From Polymorphospora lycopeni (GTDB taxonomy: Bacteria > Actinomycetota > Actinomycetes > Mycobacteriales > Micromonosporaceae): a stretch of 64,000 bases of DNA. Of the stretch, positions 42,305 through 50,965 are shown in pieces. The translations under genes and the position numbers were made by a program. The DNA is taken from assembly GCF_042237075.1 (NCBI RefSeq), contig NZ_JBCGDC010000019.1, positions 1 to 64,000 of the forward strand, given 5' to 3'. Under the pieces are notes generated by a model. The model was given only the letters and a program-made list of their open reading frames with translations, was not told the origin of the DNA and ran no database searches. The first letter of the stretch is position 1. Every line of letters begins with the position of its first letter.

Positions 42305-42334
42305 GGGACCCCGACCGCTCGCCGTCGGGGTCCC
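42305..42334 (-). terminator. Intercistronic stem-loop between binding-protein and dppD genes
   Basis: GGGACCCCGAC (42305-42315) and GTCGGGGTCCC (42324-42334) form a perfect 11-bp stem with an 8-nt loop in the 78-base gap. Such elements after importer binding-protein genes commonly act as partial terminators or RNA stabilisers, so the binding protein is made in excess. Its role here is inferred. Confidence 0.6.
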
Positions 42335-42360
42335 GCGCCGTCCCTTTCCGCCCGTTCGGA

Positions 42361-43914
42361 TCAGCTGGTGATGCCGAGCCGGGTCGGGTCGAAGATGTAC
42401 GAGTAGGAGTAGAAGGCGCCCGGCTCGACCTGCACGTTCGTGCCGGTCAGCCAGCCGAACTGCGGCGCGCACACCATGATGTGGGTGGGCGAGCCGGTCA
42501 GGTGGCCGCTGATCTTCTGCATCGCCGACGCGCGTTCCGGGCTGCCGATGGCGAACTGTGCCGACTCGTCGACCAGGGCGGTCAGTTCCGGCGACGCCGG
42601 CCCACCGACCGCGTCGGTGGCGAGGTAGGAGGTCGAGAGCGTCAGCGCCGGATCGACACCCGCGGTGATCAGTGCCGAGAACGCGTCCCAGCCGCCCTTA
42701 CGCCACTCCGCGCGGGCCTCGCCGCCGGGGACGTTGGTCAGCTCCAGGGTGATGCCCACCTCGGCGAGCTGGGCCTGCACGGCCTGGGCGATCTCGGTGT
42801 AGGGGCTGACCCCGACCACGTTGGTGCGCAGCACCAGGTTCGTCACGCCCGCCTCGGCCAGCAGTCGCCGGGCTTCGGCCTGGTCGTACCTGATCTGGCT
42901 GTCGAGTGCGGGGTCGTTGCCGACGCTGGCCGCGGTGAACGGCTGCAGCGCGGGTACGCACTCGCCCTCCATCAGGCCGTCGTTGATCGCTTCGCGGTTG
43001 ACCGCGAGGTTCAGCGCGCGCCGGACCCGCTCGTCGGACAGCTGGGGGTGCTTGGTGTTGAGCAGAATGCCGATGACCGCCGAGCCCAGCGCCCGTTCGA
43101 TCTTCGCCTGCCCCCGCGTCTCCAGCTCCTGCGCCTGCTGGAAGATCGTCGCGGGCAGTTGCATGACGTCCAGCTGCCCGGTACGCAGCGCGTTGAAGCG
43201 GGCGTTGTCGTCGGGGATGGACCGGTAGGTGATTTTCGCGACCTTGGCCCGGTCTGGTGCCCAGTAGCCGTCGAACCGCTCGTAGGTGGCGCTGTCGCTG
43301 GTGGAACTCACCAGCTTGTACGGTCCCGCGCCGACCGGTTGCTGCGCGACGTTGCCGTCGAACGCCGCCGGGCTGATCATCGCTCCGGGGATGTCGGCGA
43401 GGCTGTACGGCAGGAGGCTGCCGTCGCCGTTGAGGTTGAAGACCACGGTGCCGGCGTCGGGCGTCTGCACCGAGTCGATGAGGGCGAAGACCCGCGCGAC
43501 GGTGGAGCCGTCGAGTTCCTTGCCCCGCGTGATGTTGGCGGCGACCGCCTCGGCGTCGAACGGGGTGCCGTCGTGGAACGTCACGCCGGAGCGCAGCTTC
43601 ATCGTCAGGGTGCGGCGGTCGTCCGCCAGCTCCCACGACTCGGCGAGCATCGGTTCCAGTTTGTTGTCGGCGAACGACAGCAGGCGGTCGTAGATCGGGA
43701 AGTCCCACGGCACGTCGGTCGCGAAGTTGCGCGACAGGTGCGGGTCGAAGCTCGTCCCGAAGGCGTTGGTGGCCAGCCGCAGCTCGGCCGACCGGTCCAG
43801 GGCACCGCCGGACGTGTTGCCCGACGGTGAGCGCTGCCCGCCCCCGCCGCCGCAGCCGGCCAGGGCCAGGCTCACGGCGATCAGGGACACAAGCAACCGC
43901 GACTTGTATCTCAT
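42361..43914 (-). CDS. dppA: ABC importer substrate-binding lipoprotein (SBP family 5)
   Basis: The 517-residue protein has a lipoprotein signal (RYKSRLLVSLIAVSLALAGC, lipid-modified Cys at about 20) and the family 5 binding fold: ELRLATNAFGTSFDPHLSRN, YDRLLSFADNKLEPMLAESW, MKLRSGVTFHDGTPFDAEAV, VGAGPYKLVSSTSDSATYER and NTKHPQLSDERVRRALNLAV. Family members bind peptides, nickel chelates, opines or sugars, so the ligand is open. First gene of the importer operon. ATG 43914 follows GAGGGAG. The island motif lies about 240 bases upstream. Confidence 0.92.
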   Translation of the reverse strand: MRYKSRLLVSLIAVSLALAGCGGGGGQRSPSGNTSGGALDRSAELRLATNAFGTSFDPHLSRNFATDVPWDFPIYDRLLSFADNKLEPMLAESWELADDRRTLTMKLRSGVTFHDGTPFDAEAVAANITRGKELDGSTVARVFALIDSVQTPDAGTVVFNLNGDGSLLPYSLADIPGAMISPAAFDGNVAQQPVGAGPYKLVSSTSDSATYERFDGYWAPDRAKVAKITYRSIPDDNARFNALRTGQLDVMQLPATIFQQAQELETRGQAKIERALGSAVIGILLNTKHPQLSDERVRRALNLAVNREAINDGLMEGECVPALQPFTAASVGNDPALDSQIRYDQAEARRLLAEAGVTNLVLRTNVVGVSPYTEIAQAVQAQLAEVGITLELTNVPGGEARAEWRKGGWDAFSALITAGVDPALTLSTSYLATDAVGGPASPELTALVDESAQFAIGSPERASAMQKISGHLTGSPTHIMVCAPQFGWLTGTNVQVEPGAFYSYSYIFDPTRLGITS

Positions 43915-44154
43915 GGGTTGTCTCCCTCGTGCGCCGACCGCGTCGCGCGGTCCTCGACAGCACCACTTCCGGCGGATCGATCGGTCGAACGACGAGCGGT
44001 GCACCGCACCGGAGCGTCACCGTCCGCCGGAAGTTCTGAACCTTTGTCGGCTCGTTACGTTGAGCCGGCCGAATCTCTCGTACGGTGTCCTGACCAGCAC
44101 AGATGCCCATGCCGGACGTCGCCGAGCCTTTCGTGATCTCGGCCACTATGAGAA

Positions 44155-44169
44155 TAGTATGCATAGATT
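44155..44169 (-). promoter_or_regulatory. Island motif upstream of the importer operon
   Basis: TAGTATGCATAGATT fits TA-N3-ATA-N-A-N-T and is preceded by CTATGAGAA. It lies in the 325-base gap between the importer operon and the CoA-transferase genes. The rest of that gap contains no gene. Confidence 0.45.
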
Positions 44170-44239
44170 TTGCAAGTCAACGACATGCCGCTGTAACATC
44201 CCGTAACTTTCAGTGAGCCATCGGCCGCCGCCCGCCGCG

Positions 44240-45034
44240 TCAGGCGGGCAGGTCTGCCGGCAGCCGGTAGCGCATCTCCCGCGCCTCGCGCAGCACGTGC
44301 CGGGTGGCGGCCACCTCCTCGGCGGTCGGCTCCGGCAGCTCCGACAGCTCGCCCGGCTCCTCCCGCAGCCACCGGAAGCAGGCGCGGGCCTCCTGCCAGG
44401 ACACCCCGGGGCGCAGCGCCGCCGGGACGAAGCCCTCCCGGCTGTCGAACGTGAGCCGTCCGAGCGGTGTCAACAACACCTCCGGGCCGCGACCGGCCGG
44501 ATAGCCCAGCCGTTCCCGCTCCCCCGGCCCGGACAGGTGTCCGGGGCTGGTGACGTAGTCGACCCGTTCCGGATACGCCCGGGCCCGGTCACCGGTACTT
44601 AACAGCACCAGGCCACGCCCCAGGCTGCCCAGTTCGGTCCCGCCGCCGGAGCCGGGCAGCCGTACGGTCGGCCGGTCGTAGTCGCCCACCACGGTCGTGT
44701 TGACGTTGCCCCTCCGGTCGACGATCGGCGCCTCGAGGAACGTACGGGTCACCCGGCCACGCCCCAGCCACGAATAGAGGGCGTCCATGCTGCCGGCGCA
44801 CATCGGCGCGCCCACCGCGGCCCGCAGGTCCGACGGCGAGGTGGACAGCTGCGGGGTGAGGCGGTCCTCGACGATGCCGCACTCGTAGACCACGACCAGG
44901 TCCGGTGCGTGCAGGTGACGCGCGATGCGCGCCGCGACCATCGGCCAGTGGAAGCCGACGAAGGTCACCTCGCCGTCCCGGAACTCCCGGGCCGCGTTGA
45001 TCAGGAACCATTCGAACGGGTGGACGGTCGACAT
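44240..45034 (-). CDS. CoA-transferase family I, beta subunit (GctB/IpdB-like)
   Basis: The 264-residue subunit has WPMVAARIARHLHAPDLVVV, YECGIVEDRLTP, FLEAPIVDRRGNVNTTVVGD and the RLPGSGGGTELGSLGRGLVL motif characteristic of glutaconate-CoA-transferase/IpdB-like proteins. In IpdAB, which opens the last steroid ring, a related pair works as a hydrolase rather than a transferase, so either activity is possible. It follows the alpha-subunit gene by one base. A short GC stem (44230-44249) at its stop may end the transcript. Confidence 0.82.
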   Translation of the reverse strand: MSTVHPFEWFLINAAREFRDGEVTFVGFHWPMVAARIARHLHAPDLVVVYECGIVEDRLTPQLSTSPSDLRAAVGAPMCAGSMDALYSWLGRGRVTRTFLEAPIVDRRGNVNTTVVGDYDRPTVRLPGSGGGTELGSLGRGLVLLSTGDRARAYPERVDYVTSPGHLSGPGERERLGYPAGRGPEVLLTPLGRLTFDSREGFVPAALRPGVSWQEARACFRWLREEPGELSELPEPTAEEVAATRHVLREAREMRYRLPADLPA

Positions 45035-45035
45035 G

Positions 45036-45950
45036 TCACCACCACCGGTCCCGCAACGCCAGCGCCGCCAGGCGGTCGCCGCCGAGCCGGGCCAGGAAAC
45101 CCGGATGGTCGTCGGTGCCGTCGATCCAGTCCCGCACGTAGTCCTCGAATCCCTCGACGGTGGCGGTCGCCGCCCCGTAGTCGATGTGGTGGTCCAGGTC
45201 GCGGCGGTAGTAGCCGGAGCTGTCAGTCGGATGGGCCGCCCACGGCTCCACCACCACCGCCTCCACCGCGAAGCCGGGCACGACGGTGAGTTCGGGCCGC
45301 TCCCGAACCACCTCGGTGGCCACCACCTCCTCGGCTACCAGGACGATCCGCTCGCACGCCCCGATCGCATACCGCAGCTCGGCGGTCGGACCGAAGACCT
45401 GACCGTTGCCGAACTCGTCGACCCGCTGCACGTGGAAGATCCCGATCCGGGGCGTGATCGCCCGCGCGACGCTGACCAGCTCATGGTCGCCGAACGGCGA
45501 GGTGACCGTGCCGAGCTTGTCCGGCCAGCGCCGGCGTACCAGGTCGTGGCCGCTGAGCGTGACCGGGGTGGTCGGCATGAACGGCAGGCCCAGGGCACCG
45601 GCCGCCAGTCCCATCGTCATCGCGCCGAAGCTGAGTTCCTCGATCGCCGGCCGGTTCGGGTGGCCGCCCTCGACCGCCCGCCGAAATGCGTGCGCCGGCT
45701 CGGGGCCGACCGAGTTCCACACGTGGCAGAACGCCAGCTCGGCGACGCAGCCGGCGCCGACCAGCAGGTCGACCAGCACTCCCCCGCTGGTCTTGAGTAC
45801 GTCCAACCCGGTCCGGCGCTGGCGGACGATCTCGTGCGCCAGCGCCATCGGGTCGCCGAAGGCGAACCCGCCGATCAACAACTGCTGCCCGTCCGGCACA
45901 AGGTCCGCGACCAGTTCGCGCATGGACATCCGGGGCACCCGTCTGGGCAT
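45036..45950 (-). CDS. CoA-transferase family I, alpha subunit (GctA/IpdA-like)
   Basis: The 304-residue subunit shows LVADLVPDGQQLLIGGFAFG, MALAHEIVRQRRTGLDVLKT, GVLVDLLVGAGCVAELAFCH, PFMPTTPVTLSGHDLVRRRW and VQRVDEFGNGQVFGPTAELR. It pairs with the beta subunit next door. Together they would move CoA between carboxylic acids or open a ring-derived CoA thioester. The ATG at 45950 is preceded by GGGAGG. A later ATG (MSMRELV) is an alternative. Confidence 0.82.
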   Translation of the reverse strand: MPRRVPRMSMRELVADLVPDGQQLLIGGFAFGDPMALAHEIVRQRRTGLDVLKTSGGVLVDLLVGAGCVAELAFCHVWNSVGPEPAHAFRRAVEGGHPNRPAIEELSFGAMTMGLAAGALGLPFMPTTPVTLSGHDLVRRRWPDKLGTVTSPFGDHELVSVARAITPRIGIFHVQRVDEFGNGQVFGPTAELRYAIGACERIVLVAEEVVATEVVRERPELTVVPGFAVEAVVVEPWAAHPTDSSGYYRRDLDHHIDYGAATATVEGFEDYVRDWIDGTDDHPGFLARLGGDRLAALALRDRWW

Positions 45951-46047
45951 GACACCACCTCCCACCGGCACGGAACCGCCGGTTGTTCGATTCGGACGAT
46001 CTGTCGGGCCGGCACCGTCGGCTCGGCACCGGCGACGCGGGCGGGCG

Positions 46048-47247
46048 TCAGGCCCGCTCGAACGCGGCGGCCATGCCCTGCCCGCCACCGACGCACATCG
46101 TCTCCAGGGCGTACCGGCCACGACGCCGGCGCAGCTCGTGCAGGAGCGAGGTCATGATCCGTACGCCGGTGGCGGCGATCGGATGACCGAGCGAGATCCC
46201 GCCCCCGTTGACATTGACCCGCTCGTCGTCTCGCAGGCCCCACTCGGTCAGCACGCTGAGCACCTGGCAGGCGAACGCCTCGTTGACCTCGATCAGGTCG
46301 AAGTCGTCGAGCCGCAGGCCGGTCGCCGCGAGCAGGCGGGCGGTCGCCGGCACCGGCCCGATTCCCATCAGCGCCGGATCGCAGCCCGCCGCCGCCCATC
46401 CGACCAGGAACCCCACCGGCTCCAGGTTGAGCCGGTCGAGGGCGTCCTCGGCCACCACCAGGCAGGCGGCCGCCGCGTCGTTCTGCTGCGCGGCGTTGCC
46501 GGCGGTCACCGTGCCACCGGCCCGGATCGCCCGGAGTCCGGCGAGCGCCGTCGCGTCGGTGTCCGGACGGATGCCCTCGTCGGTCGTGAACGGCACCGGA
46601 TCACCCCGGCGGCGAGGAACCTCGACCGGCACCACCTCGGCGTCGAACCGGCCGGCCGCCCAGGCCGCCGCGGCGCGCCGGTGGCTGACCACCGCGAACG
46701 CGTCGGACTCGGCGCGGGAGATGTCATAGCGGGCGGCCAGGTTCTCCGCCGTCTCGATCATTCCCGAGATGGGTCCGTGCCGCCATTCCGGTTGCGACCG
46801 CTGCCGGCCGCGGTCGAGCCGGTCGTGCAGGACCGAGCCGCCGGACCGCCGACCCCAGCGCACGTCGGTCGTGTAGTGCTCGATGTTGCTCATCGACTCG
46901 ACGCCGCCGGCCACCACACAGTCCGCGGCACCGGTCTGCACCATCATCGCCGCCGTCACCACCGCCTGCAGGCCGCCGCCGCAACGCCGGTCGATCTGCA
47001 GGCCCGGAACGTGTTCGGGCAGGCCGGCGTGCAGTGCCACCCAGCGACCCACGCACGGTGTCTCCGAGTTCGCGTAGGACTGCGCCAACACCACGTCGCC
47101 GATCGATCCGGGATCGACGCCGGACCGTTCGACGACCGCGCGGACCACCGTCGCGGCGAGGTCCTCCACCGGTACGGGACGCAGCGCCCCGCCGAACGCA
47201 CCGACCGGGGTACGCAGCGGGCTGACGATCGCGGCTCGCCTCATCAT
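46048..47247 (-). CDS. Thiolase, copy 2
   Basis: The 399-residue thiolase has MRRAAIVSPLRTPVGAFGGA, nucleophilic Cys in QIDRRCGGGLQAV, GGVESMSNIEHYT, NEAFACQVLSVL, His in GGGISLGHPIAATG and Cys in ETMCVGGGQG. It differs from copy 1 in the substrate loop (YTTDVRWGRRSGG), suggesting another acyl chain. It overlaps the preceding CoA-transferase stop by ATGA. Confidence 0.93.
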   Translation of the reverse strand: MMRRAAIVSPLRTPVGAFGGALRPVPVEDLAATVVRAVVERSGVDPGSIGDVVLAQSYANSETPCVGRWVALHAGLPEHVPGLQIDRRCGGGLQAVVTAAMMVQTGAADCVVAGGVESMSNIEHYTTDVRWGRRSGGSVLHDRLDRGRQRSQPEWRHGPISGMIETAENLAARYDISRAESDAFAVVSHRRAAAAWAAGRFDAEVVPVEVPRRRGDPVPFTTDEGIRPDTDATALAGLRAIRAGGTVTAGNAAQQNDAAAACLVVAEDALDRLNLEPVGFLVGWAAAGCDPALMGIGPVPATARLLAATGLRLDDFDLIEVNEAFACQVLSVLTEWGLRDDERVNVNGGGISLGHPIAATGVRIMTSLLHELRRRRGRYALETMCVGGGQGMAAAFERA

Positions 47248-48539
47248 CGACCTCCTGCTCTCGTGGTTCCCGACCGTGCGGGCGACGCCGACGCCCGAAG
47301 CGACTCCGCAAGGGCGGGCCGGTGTTCCGGCGCGGCGATCGCCAGCATCCGTTCGCGGCGCTGGGCGAGGGTGAGCCGGCGCAGGTCGGCGACTCCGTGC
47401 TCGGTAACCACCACGCAGGCGTCGCTGCGGGCGGTGCTGACCGGCCCGCTCAACTGGACGACGATCCGCGAGGTTCCCCGCGACGTGGCCGGGAGCGCGA
47501 CGACGGGTACGCCGCCGGGCGACCGCCGCGCCCCGCGCAGGAAGTCCACCGCGCCGCCGACCGCGCCGACGTACTCCCCACCCACCTCCTCGGCGTTGAT
47601 CTGCCCGGTCAGGTCGACCTGTAGCGCGGAGTTGACCGCGACGAACCGGTGCTGGGCCGCCAGCACTTCCGGATCATGGGTGTAGGTCGTCTCCCGCAAC
47701 TGGAAGGCGGGATCGTGTCCGGCGGCCCGGAAGAGCCGCTCGGTCCCCATCAGCAGGCCGGTCACCACCTTGCCGCGATCGACGGTCTTGCGTCGGCCGG
47801 TCACCACGCCTGCCGACATCAGGTCCACGACCGCGTCGGTCACCAGACCGGAGTGGACACCCAGGTCGCGATGATTGGCCAGTTGCGCCAGAATCGCCGA
47901 CGGAAGCGAGCCGAGACCGACCTGCAGCGTCGCCCCGTCGGGCACGAGTTCCGCCACCCGGCGTGCGATCGCGAGGTCGATCTGCGCCGGCGGCCTGGAC
48001 GGCATCTCGACCGGTGGTCGCCGCGTCGGCACGACGACGTCGATCCGGTCCGGGTCCAGCCGGCCGCCGCACTCCACCCGGGGCACCAGTTCGTTGACCT
48101 CGGCAATCACCACGCGGGCGCGCGCGAGGGCGGCGGTCAGGTACTCCTGCGCGAGGCCGTACCGGAAGGTCCCGTCCGGGTCGGGCGGCGGCACCAGAAG
48201 CAGTAGCACGTCGATGCGGAACTCATCCGAGGCAAACAGTTGCGGCAGCGTGGAGTAGTGGCCGGGCAGGATGTCGAGCCGGCCGGCCCGGATCAGCTCG
48301 CGGTTGGCCCCGGTACCGCAGTAGGACACGAACGAGACCACGTCGGTGTGCTCGGGGCGTACGGTGTCGGCGGCGGGGATGCCGAGAAAGCACCGGAACG
48401 GGCCGATGTCCGCCCGGTCGGCCAGCAGCCGCTCGACCAGTGGCCGCGGTTCGGCGCAGCCCTGCCCCCACAGCACCGTGTCACCGGCCCGGACATGGCG
48501 CCGTAGGTCCAGATCGGCGAGCGGGATCTCGGTCGGCAC
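47244..48539 (-). CDS. Acetyl-CoA hydrolase/4-hydroxybutyrate CoA-transferase family
   Basis: The 431-residue single-chain CoA-transferase shows HVRAGDTVLWGQGCAEPRPL, FVSYCGTGANRELIRAGRLD, YLTAALARARVVIAEVNELV, LVPDGATLQVGLGSLPSAIL, HSGLVTDAVVDLM, the catalytic Glu region GQINAEEVGGEYVGAVGGAV and SDACVVVTEHGVADLR. Such enzymes move CoA from acetyl-CoA to hydroxyacids or similar. The GTG at 48539 follows the hydratase stop by two bases. Confidence 0.88.
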   Translation of the reverse strand: MPTEIPLADLDLRRHVRAGDTVLWGQGCAEPRPLVERLLADRADIGPFRCFLGIPAADTVRPEHTDVVSFVSYCGTGANRELIRAGRLDILPGHYSTLPQLFASDEFRIDVLLLLVPPPDPDGTFRYGLAQEYLTAALARARVVIAEVNELVPRVECGGRLDPDRIDVVVPTRRPPVEMPSRPPAQIDLAIARRVAELVPDGATLQVGLGSLPSAILAQLANHRDLGVHSGLVTDAVVDLMSAGVVTGRRKTVDRGKVVTGLLMGTERLFRAAGHDPAFQLRETTYTHDPEVLAAQHRFVAVNSALQVDLTGQINAEEVGGEYVGAVGGAVDFLRGARRSPGGVPVVALPATSRGTSRIVVQLSGPVSTARSDACVVVTEHGVADLRRLTLAQRRERMLAIAAPEHRPALAESLRASASPARSGTTRAGGR

Positions 48540-48541
48540 GG

Positions 48542-49438
48542 CTAACCGCCGGCCAGTGTGGCTTGCCCGGATACCCGGTCCCCGCCTCCGCCGGCGGAGG
48601 CCGACAGCCGTGCCGAGTCGCCGGACCGGTCGCCGCGACACTCGATCGTCTCGTGGTCGAAGACCGGTCGCCGCACCCGCCAGTCGAACGACGTGACCGG
48701 TACCTCGTGCCGGCGCGGCAGCTCGAGCAGGAGCAACGCCAGCAGCGGCCCGTGCACGAGCAGCCCCGGTTGTCCCTCGACGTCTGTGGCGTAGGAGCGG
48801 TCATAGTGGATCCGGTGGGTGTTGTGGGTCAGCGCGCTGAACCGGAAGAGCAGCACCGGATCGGGCGGTATCGACAGCCGCCAGGTCGGCTCCGGCTCGG
48901 CCGGCACCACTTGCCCGGGGACCGGCCGGTTCGGATCCGACCCTTCGGGGCGGGCGCCTCGGGGGTCGGCCAGGTAGACGACCTCGCGTTCCTCAGCCAG
49001 TCGCAGTTCGCCGGCCACCGACAGCTCCGACCGCAAGGTGACGATGAGCATCTCGCCGCTGCGCCCGGTCCGGGTCCGCGCCGCTGCCACCGACGTACGG
49101 CGCTGAACCTCGTCGCCGCAGCGCAGCCCGCCGTACGTCCACATTCGGCCACCGCCGAACAGCCGGCGGCCGTAGTCGACCGGTGGCATGAAGCCGGTGT
49201 CCCGGGGATGGCCGTCCGGGCCCAGTGCCGCCTGCGGATGGTGGACCGGGAAGTAGAACCAGTGCCAGAGCGGGGGCAACAGGTCGCCGTCGGCGCGTAC
49301 CGGCGACGGCTGGTCGAGCAGGGCGGCGAAGCCGGCGGCCGGACCGGCCGTGATGGTGTCGTGCTCGTGCATGTCTGGCGGCCGCCACGCCTCGATCCCG
49401 GCCGCGAAGCCCGGCGCGGCGGGGTCCGGGCCGGTCAC
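48542..49438 (-). CDS. MaoC-like acyl-CoA hydratase (FAS1-like dehydratase domain)
   Basis: The 298-residue protein resembles mesaconyl/itaconyl-CoA hydratases and fungal HTD2: PPLWHWFYFPVHHPQAALGP DGHP, RRLFGGGRMWTYGGLRCGDE, REVVYLADPRG, and a hot-dog ending FRFSALTHNTHRIHYDRSYA then GLLVHGPLLALLLLEL, where the H-x(n)-NxHxIHYD motif carries catalytic residues. It would hydrate an enoyl-CoA made by the neighbouring dehydrogenase. The GTG at 49438 overlaps the dehydrogenase stop. Confidence 0.85.
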   Translation of the reverse strand: MTGPDPAAPGFAAGIEAWRPPDMHEHDTITAGPAAGFAALLDQPSPVRADGDLLPPLWHWFYFPVHHPQAALGPDGHPRDTGFMPPVDYGRRLFGGGRMWTYGGLRCGDEVQRRTSVAAARTRTGRSGEMLIVTLRSELSVAGELRLAEEREVVYLADPRGARPEGSDPNRPVPGQVVPAEPEPTWRLSIPPDPVLLFRFSALTHNTHRIHYDRSYATDVEGQPGLLVHGPLLALLLLELPRRHEVPVTSFDWRVRRPVFDHETIECRGDRSGDSARLSASAGGGGDRVSGQATLAGG

Positions 49439-50577
49439 CGGTTCGCCCGTTCGATCAACTGTCGGACGATGACGGTGCGCAGAACCTCGTTGGTGCCCTC
49501 GCCGACGATCATCAGTGGGGCGTCCCGGAAGTACCGCTCGACGTCGAACTCGGTCGAGTAGCCGTAGCCGCCGTGGACGCGGACCGCGTCGAGGGCGATC
49601 TGCATCGCCGTCTCGCTGGCGAACAGCTTCGCCATCCCGGCCTCCAGGTCGGCACGCCCGCCGGAGTCGATCTTCCGGGCCGCGTCGAGGGTCAGCAGGC
49701 GGGCGGCCCGCAGGCTGGTCGCCATGTCGGCCAGATAGTTGCCGATCGACTGGTGCTGCCAGATCGGTCTGCCGAAGGTCTCGCGTTCCTGTGCGTAGCT
49801 GATCGAGTCGTCCAGCGCGGCCTGTCCGACTCCCAGCGCGCGGGCGGCGACCTGGATCCGGCCCACCTCGAGGCCACGCATCATCTGTGCGAAGCCGGCG
49901 CCCTCTGCGGCGCCGAGGACCGCGTCCCCGGGTACGAACACGTCGTCGAGCACCACCTCGCACGCCTCGACGCCTTTGTAGCCGAGCTTGGGGATATCCC
50001 GTGACACCGTGTAGCCGTGCGCTGGCTCGACGAGTAGCACGCTCACCCCCTTGTGGGCGGGCCGCGCGGCGGGATCGGTCTTGAGCAGGAGGGCGACGAG
50101 CCCGGCCCGCCGCGCGTTGCTGATCCAGGTCTTGGTCCCGTTGACCAGAAAGCCGTCACCGTGCCTGGTCGCGACGGTGCGCATGGCCTGCAGGTCCGAA
50201 CCGCCGCCAGGCTCGGTGAGCGCCATCGTCGCCCGGATCTGCCCGGTCGCGAGGCTTGGCAGGTATCTGGACCGCTGCTCGGCGGTCCCGAACGTGCGCA
50301 GGAGGTAGACCACGACGGAATGCCCACCCATGGCGCCGGCCAGGCTCATCCAGCCGCGGGCCAGTTGCTCGGTGACCGCGACGAAGCACTCCATCGACGC
50401 GTCGATACCGCCGTACTCCTCGGGAACCAGCAGGCCGTAGATCCCGAGGCGTTTCATCTCCTCGATGAACGCCTCCGGGTAGTCGTTGGCGTGTTCGATG
50501 TCCCGGACTGTCGGGCGGACCTCGCGATCGACGAAGCGGGCCACGGTGTCGACGATCTCGCTCTCTTCCTCCGTCAC
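49435..50577 (-). CDS. Acyl-CoA dehydrogenase
   Basis: The 380-residue flavoprotein has the FAD-binding MALTEPGGGSDLQAMRTVAT, WISNARRAGLVALLLKT, substrate loop KLGYKGVEACEVVLDDVFVP, RIQVAARALGVGQAALDDSI, DAVRVHGGYGYSTEFDVERY FRDA and the catalytic base Glu in VGEGTNEVLRTVIVRQL. It introduces the alpha,beta double bond in an acyl-CoA. It is the first gene of the dehydrogenase-hydratase-transferase-thiolase-CoA-transferase unit. The GTG at 50577 is only 10 bases from the island motif, so the message is probably leaderless. Confidence 0.94.
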   Translation of the reverse strand: MTEEESEIVDTVARFVDREVRPTVRDIEHANDYPEAFIEEMKRLGIYGLLVPEEYGGIDASMECFVAVTEQLARGWMSLAGAMGGHSVVVYLLRTFGTAEQRSRYLPSLATGQIRATMALTEPGGGSDLQAMRTVATRHGDGFLVNGTKTWISNARRAGLVALLLKTDPAARPAHKGVSVLLVEPAHGYTVSRDIPKLGYKGVEACEVVLDDVFVPGDAVLGAAEGAGFAQMMRGLEVGRIQVAARALGVGQAALDDSISYAQERETFGRPIWQHQSIGNYLADMATSLRAARLLTLDAARKIDSGGRADLEAGMAKLFASETAMQIALDAVRVHGGYGYSTEFDVERYFRDAPLMIVGEGTNEVLRTVIVRQLIERANR

Positions 50578-50586
50578 GTCCGACCC

Positions 50587-50614
50587 CTATCCATGCGCAT
50601 CATAGCCATATATT
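50587..50614 (-). promoter_or_regulatory. Island motif at the acyl-CoA dehydrogenase promoter
   Basis: CTATCCATGCGCATCATAGC followed by CATATATT matches the 37031-37058 site at most positions, and its GCATCATAGC recurs inverted at 29926-29935. It must overlap the promoter, since the start codon is 10 bases away; a regulator bound here would repress. Confidence 0.6.
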
Positions 50615-50906
50615 GACTCCACGTTACGTGCACGTCAAGAGGCCATGCCGCGAGAACAAGTGGCTCACCACAGGCGGACGCCCGCCCCTTGACTTGAGCG
50701 CAGCATCGGCTGCGGAGTGCGCGTACGCGTACACGAAGGGTCGGACCATCCGGGGCGACCTCGCCGGTGGCGACCGGCGGAAACCACCGGAACCCGACCG
50801 GCGACGACACGCCCGCCCGCCACGGCGGCGTCCTCGGTCATCACACCGGACCGGATCGCAGTCCAGAACTCTGTTGTGGACACCGAGCCATCCCGGGTAC
50901 GACGAA

Positions 50907-50944
50907 GGGCCGGTGGAACCGCACGTACGCGGTCCCACCGGCCC
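50907..50944 (-). terminator. Strong terminator of the FN3-protein gene
   Basis: GGGCCGGTGG (50907-50916) pairs exactly with CCACCGGCCC (50935-50944), and an inner ACCGC/GCGGT extends the stem past a small bulge. It lies 22 bases after the minus-strand stop at 50966. Nothing else is seen in 50615-50906. Confidence 0.75.
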
Positions 50945-50965
50945 CGGTGGGTCGGTCAGATCAGG

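Noticed and set aside
41809..43830. 673-aa plus-strand ORF opposite dppD and the binding-protein gene
   Set aside because: It is antisense to two genes with complete family motifs, and its low-complexity composition shows it is a shadow.
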